A stretch of DNA of 12,795 nt from Rhodococcus rhodnii (GTDB lineage Bacteria > Actinomycetota > Actinomycetes > Mycobacteriales > Pseudonocardiaceae), in contig JOAA01000081.1 in NCBI GenBank assembly GCA_000720375.1, positions 1-12,795 of the forward strand. The letters are read 5' to 3'. Numbering within the stretch: position 1 is the first letter of the stretch; every line of letters starts with the position of its first letter. Positions 1 to 6,926 of this stretch are shown here, piece by piece. Under the pieces are notes generated by a model that was not told the DNA's origin, did not search any database, and was given only the letters and a program-made list of their open reading frames with translations. The position numbers were made by a program, and so were the translations under genes.

Positions 1-2
1 AC

Positions 3-98
3 ACCCACCCACGGCCGTTCCTGTGGACCAAGACCGCCGAAGAGATCCTGGAATCACTCGCCCGATTTTGCAGGCGAATTTCCGGCGCAGGACACTAG
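3..98 (+). pseudogene. IS630-type transposase, C-terminal end (runs off left edge)
   Basis: A frame open from the window edge encodes 31 residues ending in a TAG stop. The tail reads as a DDE transposase C-terminus: a PF-x-WTKTAEEIL stretch followed by a short basic/aromatic segment (LARFCRRIS) and GAGH. This resembles the C-termini of many actinobacterial IS630-family proteins, where PFxWTKTA is a common signature. The body of the gene, including the DDE residues, would lie left of the window, so whether it is intact cannot be judged. Its stop codon sits in a CTAG, a preferred IS630 target sequence. Another IS630-type remnant lies convergently 29 bp downstream. Family assignment is from motif memory only. 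Confidence 0.65.
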
Positions 99-127
99 TG
101 CTGTGACCGGATACGTTCGCCGGGGTG
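98..127. repeat. Possible IS630 terminal repeat next to CTAG
   Basis: The 29 bp between the two convergent transposase remnants starts immediately after a CTAG with TGCTGTGACCGG and runs into the stop codon of the minus-strand remnant. IS630 elements insert at TA (often CTAG) and have short terminal inverted repeats close to the transposase stop. The placement fits the outer end of the minus-strand element inserted at the end of the plus-strand one. No matching inverted copy is visible near 800, where the other end would be expected, so this is inference. Confidence 0.25.
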
Positions 128-795
128 TCAGGCCGCTTTGGTGATGGGTCGGCCGCCCCAACGGATGCCTTTCTCGCTGCGGATGCGGGCGCGTTCGCGG
201 CGTTGTGCGGCCAGCACCTCGGGGTGGCGGGCGTTGGCGTTGCGCCAGCCCAGGTAGGCGTGCAGTGCGCGGGTGTGCACGGTGTGGTTCGGGTGCTGGG
301 AGTTGGCCGGCCAGGGTGAACTGCCGCAGCGGCCCGAAGTGGGCCTCGATCGGGTTGGCCCAGGAGGCGTTGGTCCAGGGTGAAACACAACCGGACCTTG
401 TTGCGCCTGGCTCACCGGCGAATCGCGGATCCGGTGTGGGCGGAGAGGTTGTCCAGGATCACGTAGATCGGAACGCCGTCCGGCCGGGTAGCGCGGATCG
501 ACTTCAACGCTGCCAGGGTGTTGGTCGTGGCTTAGCGCTGATTGGTTCACGCCCCACAGCCGGTCCTCCACCGATCGAGTAGCAGCCATGGAAATACGTG
601 ACACCGTGAGTGCGGTGATAGGTCGCCGCCACCCGATCGGGCCGGCCTTGCCGAGCCCCGCAGGCACCGGCGGTCGGGCGAATGCCCAGCGGACCGGACT
701 CGTTGAAGGCGAAGGCGCGATCCGGGAAGTTGTCGATCACGTGCTCGATGCGGTCGAGCTTGACATCCCGATCGGGATCGGTGGATTCCTTCCTA
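128..795 (-). pseudogene. IS630-type transposase remnant, frameshifted and 5'-truncated
   Basis: Three minus-strand frames together reconstruct one DDE transposase. The upstream part (about 795-600) reads KESTDPDRDVKLDRI, then FAFNESGPLGIRPTAG, then RPDRVAATYHRTHGV and YFHGCYS. The middle part (about 550-440) reads TLAALKSIRATRPDG then VPIYVILDNLSAHTG, in a different frame. The last part (about 330-128) ends with TRALHAYLGWRNANARHP, LAAQRRERARIRSEKG and IRWGGRPITKAA before TGA. ILDNLSAH carries the second catalytic Asp region and FAFNESGPLG the first; the usual FDEFGP is altered here (D to N). At least two frameshifts and loss of the N-terminal helix-turn-helix half make it non-functional. 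Homology fades near 795, which marks the breakpoint. Confidence 0.75.
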
Positions 796-800
796 GGAGC

Positions 801-1133
801 TGACCAGGAATTGAAAACGACGTAGAATCTCCACGCGGGCCGTGGGACTAGTTCACCGTCTCCTGACCATTCACACGCTGGACGTCCTACCGGAAATAAA
901 CCTGAAAGAAGCAGTCGAAAAGTTTAGGCTGTGCAGCCAGGGAAACCGTAAGCCGACCCAGTGGCGCCTTGTGGTCAATGTCGGGCTTCAGACAGTTCGT
1001 ACACACCGCAGAACCGTGATGTGTCACTGTGGCACACCTGGCCTGTCAAAGGTGGGTTGTTCACATCGGTCCGCCAGCGTGCACACGGTCGCTCAATGAC
1101 GACAGCAATGAGCATGTGGCTCTGCAGCCGAGC
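801..1133. other. Gene-free stretch between IS630 remnant and dehydrogenase fragment
   Basis: No frame here shows convincing codon bias or a motif I recognise. The open frames crossing it are short or continue into the dehydrogenase in a wrong phase. It appears to be decayed junction DNA between two unrelated gene fragments. Confidence 0.4.
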
Positions 1134-1827
1134 GTCGCCTACGCCGCCGAGTTCTTCCGCTGGTTTTCCGAAGAGGCGGTCCGCGTCGACGGTGGGATGG
1201 CGACCGCCCCGGACGGCAAGAACCGCCTCATGGTGCTGCGCCAGCCCCGTCGGCCCCTGTCTGCTGATCACGCCGTGGAACTTCCCGCTGGCCATGGGTA
1301 CCCGCAAGATCGGCCCAGCCGCCGCCGGGTGCACCATGGTCCTCAAGCCCGCCCCGCAGACCCCGCTGTCCAGCCTCGCCCTCGCCGCGATCCTCACCGA
1401 GGCCGGGCTGCCCGACGGCGTCCTCAACGTGGTCACCACCTCGGACGCGGCTGGGGTCGTCGAGCCGCTGCTGCGCGGCGGAGCAATCCGCAAGCTCTCC
1501 TTCACCGGCTCCACCCAGGTCGGCAAGATCCTGCTCGCCCAGTGCGCCGATGCGGTCGTGCGCCCGTCCATGGAACTGGGTGGCACCCCCGTCATCGTCT
1601 TCGACGACGCCGATCTGGACGTGGCGGTCGAAGGCACGATGCTGGCGAAGATGCGCAACATGGGCGAGGCCTGCGCCGCCGCCAACCGCATCTACGTCCA
1701 CCGCTCGCTCGCCGGGGAGTTCGCCGCGCGCCTGGCCGACCGCATGGCCGCCCTCACCGTCGGCGACGGCACCGAACCCGGCACGGACGTCGGTCCCCTC
1801 ATCGACGAGGCAGATCGCCGCAAGGTC
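1134..1827 (+). pseudogene. Aldehyde (succinate-semialdehyde) dehydrogenase fragment, truncated at both ends
   Basis: The encoded segment matches the central part of the NAD(P)-dependent aldehyde dehydrogenase family, most like succinate-semialdehyde dehydrogenases. It starts at VAYAAEFFRWFSEEAVR and continues through CLLITPWNFPLAMGTRK, GCTMVLKPAPQTPLSSLA, KLSFTGSTQVGK and MELGG (general-base Glu). MRNMGEACAAANRIYVH carries the catalytic Cys, and the segment ends at VGPLIDEADRRKV. About 230 of the usual 450-490 residues remain. A C-run at 1245-1248 has one extra base: the frame before it encodes up to LRQP and the +1 frame resumes at VGPC. The N in the usual ELGGNAP is lost (ELGGTP). At 1827 it breaks off abruptly into an acetyltransferase tail. 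It is clearly a non-functional relic and has no genes of GABA metabolism around it. Confidence 0.85.
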
Positions 1828-2027
1828 TTGCCCGGCGGATGGTGGGCGAACTGCTGGAGTTCGCGAAGGCGGACAGTGGCTATCGAGCGGTTTACCTGCA
1901 TACGAATCCGGACTCTCCCGGCGCGACGCAGCTGTGGCGGTCACTGGGCAAAGTGGTATGCGACGAGCGCTCGGAAGTGCCTGGTGGCGGGAGCGGGGTC
2001 GTGCACTTCGAGATTCCGTTGAACTGA
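1828..2027 (+). pseudogene. GNAT-family N-acetyltransferase, C-terminal fragment
   Basis: Directly after the dehydrogenase break, in a different frame, about 65 residues read LARRMVGELLEFAKADSGYR, then AVYLHTNPDSPGATQLWRSL, and end in VVHFEIPLN with a TGA stop. The pattern of a helix after the acetyl-CoA loop, a YLHTN strand, a xxFWRSLG-type helix and a terminal HFEIPL strand is typical of the last third of GNAT acetyltransferases. The acetyl-CoA-binding loop (Q/RxxGxG/A) is missing, so it cannot be active. The abrupt junction without an intervening gene end points to a deletion fusing two loci. Confidence 0.55.
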
Positions 2028-2055
2028 CGGAATTCCTGCCGCACCGGCCGTATTG

Positions 2056-2421
2056 GGCGCGCTCCGCTTTCTGTTCCGCGACCGCGACAAGAAGTACTCG
2101 ACAGCGTTCGATGCTGTCTTCCGAGCCGAAGACATAGACATCCTGACCAGCGCACCCCAGGCGCCACGGATGAACGCGCATTGCGAACGGGTTATCAGGA
2201 CACTCCGCAACGAGGTGTGCGACCACATCCTGATCCTCAACGAGGCACACGCCCGAGACGTCCTCGCCGAGTACCAACAGCACTACAACCACCACCGACC
2301 GCACCAAGCCCGACACCAACAACCACCCGAACCTCATCCACATCCCGACCGAACGCATGGAGGCGACGCCCGCACATTGCTACGCAGCCGCATCCTCAAT
2401 GGACTCATCAACGAGTACTGA
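2056..2421 (+). pseudogene. DDE integrase-type transposase (rve, IS481/IS3-like), C-terminal part
   Basis: About 121 residues match the second half of a retroviral-integrase-fold transposase. FLFRDRDKKYSTAFD carries the second catalytic Asp region. ILTSAPQAPRMNAHCERVIR contains the third catalytic residue (Glu after NAHC). DHILILNEAHARDVL and EYQQHYNHHRPHQ follow, and the tail ILNGLINEY ends in TGA. The N-terminal HTH and the first Asp are absent; coding similarity starts near 2056, right after the acetyltransferase fragment. Plausible family ends are present only on the 3' side. A related tail (GLINEY) recurs at 4839-4883, so at least two such elements once lay here. It is a relic. Confidence 0.75.
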
Positions 2422-2532
2422 TACGTGGCTTGACCTGCAGCGATGGCTTTTCGAGCGGCACACGCTCTACGATCCCCATGCCAGCCCCAACACCCACCAA
2501 TTCGGCGGCAATACCGACATGGTGACCGCCCA

Positions 2533-3936
2533 TCAGCCCCTGTTGCGGCGTACGGTCACCCAGGCGGCGATCTGCGCGCGTGAGGTGAACCCGAGCTTCT
2601 GCAGGATGCGCTCCACGTGCCCCTCGGCGGTACGGCGGGCGATCACCAGGCGGGCCGCGATCTCCTTGTTGGACAAGCCGTCCGCGATGAGCTCGGCGAC
2701 CTGCTGTTCGCGGCGGGTCAGCGGGGCCGACGCGTCCTCGCGCGGTGGTGGCGTGGTGTCTCGCCGCTCTTCGAGGGCGTAGGTGAGCATGTCGTCGAGT
2801 GCAAGGCTCTGGCCGTTGCCGAAGGCGTCAGCGAAGGCCGCGTCACCGAGGGCGTCGCGGATCTGCCGTTCGCACGCGTCGTGGTGGCCGACCAGATGCC
2901 GGTACGAGGCTATCGAGGCGCCTACGTCGCTCCAGAGCGCGTTGGCAGCGCCCAGCAGGATGGCGACCCGCTGGTGGCGTTGTTGGTCGGCCGTGATCCA
3001 GGCCAACAACTCCAGGCACAGCGCCATGCCGTATCGGTCGTCCGATCCGCATGTTTGTTTGAGTCGCAGGCACTCCAGGTTCTGCTCGGTGGCCTGGCGA
3101 AGGTCTCCGCGGAGCCAGGCGATGAGGGCACCCACCCGTAGCGCGAAGGACCGGTCGAGGCCTTCGCCTCGGGGTTCGACGATCGCCAGCATCTCCTGAA
3201 CGCAGGCACTGGCCCGCTCGTAGTCACCGGCCAGCGCGGCCGCCGACCCCAACGTGAGCAGCACGTTGAAGCGCAGGTCAAGGCCAGGGTCGAGGTCGCG
3301 GTCCGGCACCCCGGACAGGGTCGTCCAGGCTCTGCTGAGGGTCTCGATCGCGACAGCCAGATCGTCGGCGTGCAGTGCTGCCAGCCCTCGAAGAAAGGCG
3401 GCGTAGGCGAGTACGACAGAGGCGTCCAGGTGTCGGGCCAGTTCCTCGGTCTGGTCCAGCAGCCGCATCCCGGCGGCGGTGTCGCCCTGCCAGAACGCGA
3501 GTTGACTGTTGACCATGAGTGCCCTCGCGCGCAGGGCTGTCGGAGCGGTGGTCTGGGCGAGCGCGCGGTCCAGCCAGCGCCGGCCTTCGCTGAACAGACC
3601 TCTGGCGCGCCAGGAGAGCCGCGGCAGGGTCACTGCGAGGCGCAGCGCGGTCTCGGCCTCACCGGGTTCGGTCAGGCAGAACTCCATCGCCGCCCGCAGG
3701 TTGGGCTGTTCGCGGCCAAGGCGGGCCAGCCAGTACCCGTGCTGGTCGCTGATCCCCACGGCGCGGGCGCGGTCCAGCAGCGCTGGTACCAGTCGCGGTG
3801 CCGGCGGCGCAGCACTGCGTCCTCGCCGGCCTCGCGTAGTTTGTCCTGCCCGTATTCCCGGATCGTCTGCAGCATCCGGTACCGGGCCGACCGGCCGTGG
3901 ACGTCGTCGCGGTCCAGGATCGACGAGTCCAGCGCA
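2533..3936 (-). pseudogene. LuxR-family regulator with TPR-like region, 5'-truncated and frameshifted
   Basis: The last 65 codons encode a clear LuxR-type DNA-binding domain: LTRREQQVAELIADGLSNKE, then IAARLVIARRTAEGHVERIL and QKLGFTSRAQIAAWV. Ahead of it lie about 320 residues of alanine- and leucine-rich helical repeats, like the TPR region of large ATP-binding LuxR regulators. Further upstream, in another frame, SSILDRDDVHGRSARYRMLQ then TIREYGQDKLREAG and RRRHRDWYQR match the end of the winged-helix part of the same family. The two parts join near 3780, where one base appears to be missing. No Walker A/B (NB-ARC/AAA) region is found upstream, so roughly the first half of the gene is gone. 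The ORF ending at 2533 could still express a TPR-HTH fragment of about 400 residues, but I regard it as a pseudogene. Confidence 0.8.
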
Positions 3937-4232
3937 CGGCCGGCCTCACCGAAATCACCGTGGAATGACCCGACCAGCAGAACACCAACGCGACAACGCG
4001 AACACCACCGCCCCGCCGGCGTTGCCAGCGTTGCCGGCGGGGCTTCTGTATGCCCGAAGAACATCGTCACGATCAACGAGGCCGTCGTCCTCATCTCCAG
4101 CGAGTCGGTCAACAGCTCGCTCGGAACGCAAGGAAGGTGCCGGGGGAAGGTTTCTCTCATGGCCGAGGGTCACGGTGAGCACGCCAGGAATGACTTCGAC
4201 CTGGCCTCATGAGCCGATCGTCTGGCCCGTGC
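3937..4232. other. Junk between regulator and DHFR-like remnants, with a coding-like sliver
   Basis: No complete gene is present. On the minus strand about 4140-4055, one frame has very GC-rich third positions and reads SELLTDSLEMRTTASLIV. This loosely recalls the ELVTDALEMA stretch of IS3/IS481 integrase-type transposases, but it is too short to assign. The stretch also holds the hairpin listed separately. Confidence 0.3.
4011..4042. terminator. GC-rich hairpin, probable bidirectional terminator relic
   Basis: CCCCGCCGGC at 4011-4020 pairs perfectly with GCCGGCGGGG at 4033-4042 across a 12-nt loop. On the plus strand it is followed by CTTCTGT, a weak pyrimidine tract. It looks like an actinomycete terminator hairpin stranded between two gene remnants; the gene it served is no longer recognisable. 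Confidence 0.4.
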
Positions 4233-4750
4233 TCATCGCCTCGTCTCGTATCGTGTCAGCACCACGCCGCCGGGAAACGTCCGGGTCTCCACCAGGGTCA
4301 GGTTCACCCAGCTGTCGAGCGCGGTGAAGAACGGCGTGCCGCCGCCCACCAAGACCGGCGCGGTGACCAGCACGTACTCGTCGATCAGCCCAGCCCGCAT
4401 GGCCGCACCGGCCAGCGTCGCGCCGACGATGTCCATCGGGCCCGCGTCCTCGGCCTTGAGCCGGGTGATCTCGGCGACCGCGTGTCCCGCCAGCGGCGCG
4501 CGAACTCGATCTCCGCCGGGGTGGCGCCGGGCTGCAGGTCGGCGGTCGGCCAGTGGGAACTCATCGCCTCCCACAGCTTGCGCCCATACAGCGCCAAGCC
4601 CGTCGCCGCCACCCGGTCAGACCACCACTGGAACAGCTCATCGCTCGGCGACGAGTCCGGTCCCTCACCCCCACTCCAGCTGAGGTCGTCGCCAGGCGCG
4701 GCGATATAGCCGTCCAGGGTCACATTCATGCCGAAGATCAGTTTCCGCAT
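4233..4750 (-). pseudogene. RibD C-terminal/DHFR-family protein with internal deletion
   Basis: The N-terminal part reads MRKLIFGMNVTLDGYIA, then LFQWWSDRVAATGLALYGRK and LWEAMSSHWPTAD, as in dihydrofolate-reductase-fold proteins related to the RibD C-terminal domain. It runs to ARRWRDT near 4485. The rest resumes in another frame: AVAEITRLKAEDAGPMDIVG, then GATLAGAAMRAGLIDEYVLV, then PVLVGGGTPFF and a tail VVLTRYETRR with TGA. The strand usually found between these parts (a KVVFSST-type segment) is missing, so 20-30 codons have been deleted and the frame shifted at about 4480-4490. The start at 4750 is supported by AGGAGG (4759-4764) 8 nt upstream. Function in the family is diverse (NADPH-dependent reductases); this copy is broken. 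Confidence 0.8.
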
Positions 4751-4763
4751 GGCGTCAGCCTCC

Positions 4764-4780
4764 TGTGAGTCGATCTCACA
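4764..4780. promoter_or_regulatory. 17-bp palindrome abutting the RBS of the DHFR-like gene
   Basis: TGTGAG and CTCACA form perfect 6-bp arms around TCGAT. The palindrome touches the AGGAGG ribosome site of the downstream minus-strand gene, a position expected of an operator. It resembles a CRP-type TGTGA/TCACA site, but the spacing between those pentamers is 7 rather than 6, so no regulator is named. Confidence 0.35.
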
Positions 4781-4838
4781 CGTACAGACGGGCGCGGCGC
4801 GAAAACCTAATCGGTGCGCGATCTGCGTCCGCAGGTAG

Positions 4839-4883
4839 GTCCTTGGAGGCTTGATCAACGAGTACGAGCCCGCAGCAGCTTGA
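4839..4883 (+). pseudogene. Second transposase tail (VLGGLINEYEPAAA)
   Basis: Fourteen codons read VLGGLINEYEPAAA followed by TGA, the characteristic end of the same integrase-type transposase group whose tail at 2395-2421 reads ILNGLINEY. The ATCAACGAGTAC bases are identical in both, while neighbouring bases differ, so these are related but distinct copies. A TAG codon lies immediately upstream in frame, and nothing further 5' is recognisable. Confidence 0.5.
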
Positions 4884-5047
4884 CGCCCAGGTCAGCGCCA
4901 TGGTGCAAGATTTTGGAACCCCACAGGCCCAGGTACGGGACAGCCCGCTGGTCATCTTGTCAAGATCGAGAAGCGGCATTCGGAACCCTCCGAGTCAAGG
5001 AGTCGCTGAGCGGCGTGCTTGACCTCGAAGAAACCGACCAAGATCAT

Positions 5048-5089
5048 AAAAAGAGGGTCCTCACAGGCTCTGACCTGCAAGGACCCTCT
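5048..5089 (-). terminator. Intrinsic terminator of the tRNA-Pro locus
   Basis: On the minus strand AGAGGGTCCT (5089-5080) pairs perfectly with AGGACCCTCT (5061-5052), with an additional inner CAGG/CCTG pairing, followed by a run of five T (5052-5048) then ATG. This is a textbook factor-independent terminator. It lies 7 bp beyond the tRNA 3' end, so it is probably the native tRNA terminator. As placed now it would also end transcripts from the P450 gene upstream. Confidence 0.85.
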
Positions 5090-5095
5090 CGACCG

Positions 5096-5146
5096 TCGGG
5101 ACGACAGGATTTGAACCTGCGACCCCTTGACCCCCACGTCAAGTGC
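5096..5146 (-). tRNA. tRNA-Pro 3' fragment (partial; likely att site or scar)
   Basis: Read on the minus strand, GCACTTGAC, then GTGGGGGTCAAGGGGTCGCA and GGTTCAAATCC precede TGTCGTCCCGA. These are the anticodon arm, variable loop, a perfect T-arm with TTCAAAT, and the 3' acceptor strand with discriminator A. It matches actinomycete tRNA-Pro(GGG) as I recall it. The spurious translations GRQDLNLRPLDP (plus) and GVKGSQVQILSS (minus) are the well-known artefacts of this tRNA. The anticodon loop carries one extra G compared with the expected 7-nt loop. Upstream there is no matching acceptor 5' strand (CGGGACG) or normal D-arm; instead the stop codon of a P450 lies 16 bp away. It cannot be a working tRNA. 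Confidence 0.7.
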
Positions 5147-5162
5147 TGCGCTCAAAGGACCA

Positions 5163-6386
5163 CTAGGCCAGGGTGAACTTCACCGGCAGTGCCGACAGGC
5201 CGCGAAACAGCGGCGACGGCCGCCATGTCAGCGCGTCGGCTGGCACCGTCAGAACTACGTCCGGGAGCCGGTCGAGCAGGACCTCGATCGCGGCCTCGGC
5301 GATGACCTTCGCGATCTCCTGGGCCGCGTACGGACACCGGTGTTCGCCATAGCTGAAAGACATGTACGCCTGGTTGCCGATCGACGTCTGAGGATCCGGT
5401 CGTACGAGCGGATCATGGTTGGCCGCGGCAAGACCGAGGATGAGCAAGTCGCCCTTGCGGATCTGCCGATCGCCCAACCGGAGGTCGCGGACGGCGAACC
5501 GGCCCGGGAAGTTCTGGGTGGGCGTGTCCTCCCAGAGCACCTCGTTCAGCGCCTGGCCGACGCTCTGGCGTCCGCCGGACAAGGTCATCGCGAAGCGGTC
5601 GTCGGTGAGCATCAGCCGCAGGGTGTTGCCGATCCAGTAGGCGGTGGGCAACTGCCCTGCGTTCATCAAGTGGAGCAGATCCTCGGTGATCTCCTCGTCG
5701 GCGAGCGTGGCCGGGTGGGCCAGTAGCCGCGACGTGACGTCACGGGCAGGGTTCTCCCGTTTGGACTCGACCAGTCGCCGCACCTTCTCCCGGACGCGCG
5801 TGTAGGCGTCATTCGCGCCCTCGCCGGCGGCGTGCGTCTTGTTGACCTCACGGACCAGGTCGGCGGTCTCCATGTCCGGCACGCCTATCATCCGGGCGAC
5901 GACGGGCAGCGGTACTCCATCGGCGTACTGGGTGATCAGGTCCGCTTCACCGGCTCCGGCGAACGTGTCGATGAGCCGATCGGCGACCTGCTGGGCCTGC
6001 GCTCTCAAGGCGAACTGGTCGACATCGGCGAGTGCGTCATCGAGCGCTTCGGCACGCCGCCGGTGCTCGGCGCCCTCGGCGAACATCATGGTGGGCTGAT
6101 ACCCGATGAGCGGGAGCAACGGCCAGTCGGGTGGGATGCGATCCCAGGCGTTCCAGCGCCGTGAGTCACGCCCGAAAATCTCCGGATTGCTCACGACGTA
6201 TTGCACCTCGCGGTAGCCCAGTACCAGCCACGCGGGCACGTCGCTGTCGAGCAGGACCGGGGCTACCGGCCCGTGCGCACGCCGCATCTCCGCATAGAGA
6301 TCTGCGGATTTCCGCTGGAACTGCGGCCCGTATAGCGGTACCCGGGACTCGGCGAATGGATCGCATGATGATTGCGGGTTCGTCAT
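5163..6386 (-). CDS. Cytochrome P450, CYP157-like, lacking ExxR (second conservon P450)
   Basis: The 407-residue protein is full length for a soluble bacterial P450. The heme ligand loop reads MSFSYGEHRCPYAAQEIA with Cys351. The I-helix motif is AGQLPT (243-248) instead of AGxE/DTT, so the acid-alcohol pair used for O2 activation is missing. The K-helix ExxR is EVLW (282-285), with Trp in place of Arg. Loss of ExxR is the published hallmark of the CYP157 family, whose genes often lie in Streptomyces conservons. It is a paralogue of the P450 at 6927-8207: 48 of the last 70 positions are identical. The start at 6386 is supported by AAGGAG 6 nt upstream. It is separated from the conservon by about 540 bp and may use its own promoter. 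A classic monooxygenase role is doubtful; substrate unknown. Confidence 0.93.
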   Translation of the reverse strand: MTNPQSSCDPFAESRVPLYGPQFQRKSADLYAEMRRAHGPVAPVLLDSDVPAWLVLGYREVQYVVSNPEIFGRDSRRWNAWDRIPPDWPLLPLIGYQPTMMFAEGAEHRRRAEALDDALADVDQFALRAQAQQVADRLIDTFAGAGEADLITQYADGVPLPVVARMIGVPDMETADLVREVNKTHAAGEGANDAYTRVREKVRRLVESKRENPARDVTSRLLAHPATLADEEITEDLLHLMNAGQLPTAYWIGNTLRLMLTDDRFAMTLSGGRQSVGQALNEVLWEDTPTQNFPGRFAVRDLRLGDRQIRKGDLLILGLAAANHDPLVRPDPQTSIGNQAYMSFSYGEHRCPYAAQEIAKVIAEAAIEVLLDRLPDVVLTVPADALTWRPSPLFRGLSALPVKFTLA

Positions 6387-6926
6387 GGTGCACTCCTTGC
6401 ATTACCGGAGGAATCTGTGACACGGATCCAGACGGCGGCGAAGGTGACAGGCATCCGGTCAGGACGCGCATCCCACCATCGACGGCCACCCGACCAGCGA
6501 GTCCGGCGGCACCATCGGGCTTGACCCGCTTGCACGCCCTAGTTGACGGAATGAGATAGCTTATTTTTCTTAAGTGCCCTGTAAATCCACGACCTACAAA
6601 GACGTTACTCGACGTGTATTTGTTGTCTATTTCGACTCCTTAGATGGCCCGACGTTGGGAGATTTGACAGAGTCGAACCAGGTTACACGACGTTGACATC
6701 GTTGCGGGGACTTCTCTCGCACTCCCCAGTTGAGGTAAACAGGGTTATCAATGCGCGCGGACCACCAGGCGAGTCAGCTGCGACGGTGGATCGAACAATG
6801 TTAGAAGCAAGCTCTATCGACAGACAAATTGCCACCATCGCAAGTGAATATTCTACTGGCACTACTTCGATTTTCTCAGAAGGAATCCGAGTCGGGTTGA
6901 ACTCGACGGCGCATACCACTCCTGCC
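6387..6926. other. AT-richer spacer between the two P450 genes
   Basis: No convincing gene lies here. Composition falls from very GC-rich near 6420-6540 to roughly balanced at 6540-6900, unlike the flanking genes. The open frames at 6683-6919 (minus) and from 6693 (plus) lack GC3 bias and recognisable motifs. A candidate minus-strand promoter is listed separately. It may be regulatory DNA of the second P450 or a decayed insertion. Confidence 0.45.
6558..6585 (-). promoter_or_regulatory. Candidate promoter for the second P450 gene
   Basis: On the minus strand TTTACA (6585-6580) and TAAGCT (6563-6558) are separated by 16 bp in an AT-rich patch about 170 bp upstream of the P450 start at 6386. 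This resembles a housekeeping -35/-10 pair but is only a pattern match. Confidence 0.3.

Noticed and set aside
4814..5176. Plus-strand ORF containing GRQDLNLRPLDP and minus-strand ORF 4952-5155 containing GVKGSQVQILSS
   Set aside because: Both are known spurious translations of a tRNA gene; they were used as evidence for the tRNA fragment instead.
6885..6905. CGAGT/ACTCG short inverted repeat downstream of the first P450
   Set aside because: The 5-bp arms with an 8-nt loop and no T tract are too weak to call a terminator.
6683..6919. 78-residue minus-strand ORF between the P450 genes
   Set aside because: It has no GC3 bias, no motif and no good ribosome site.
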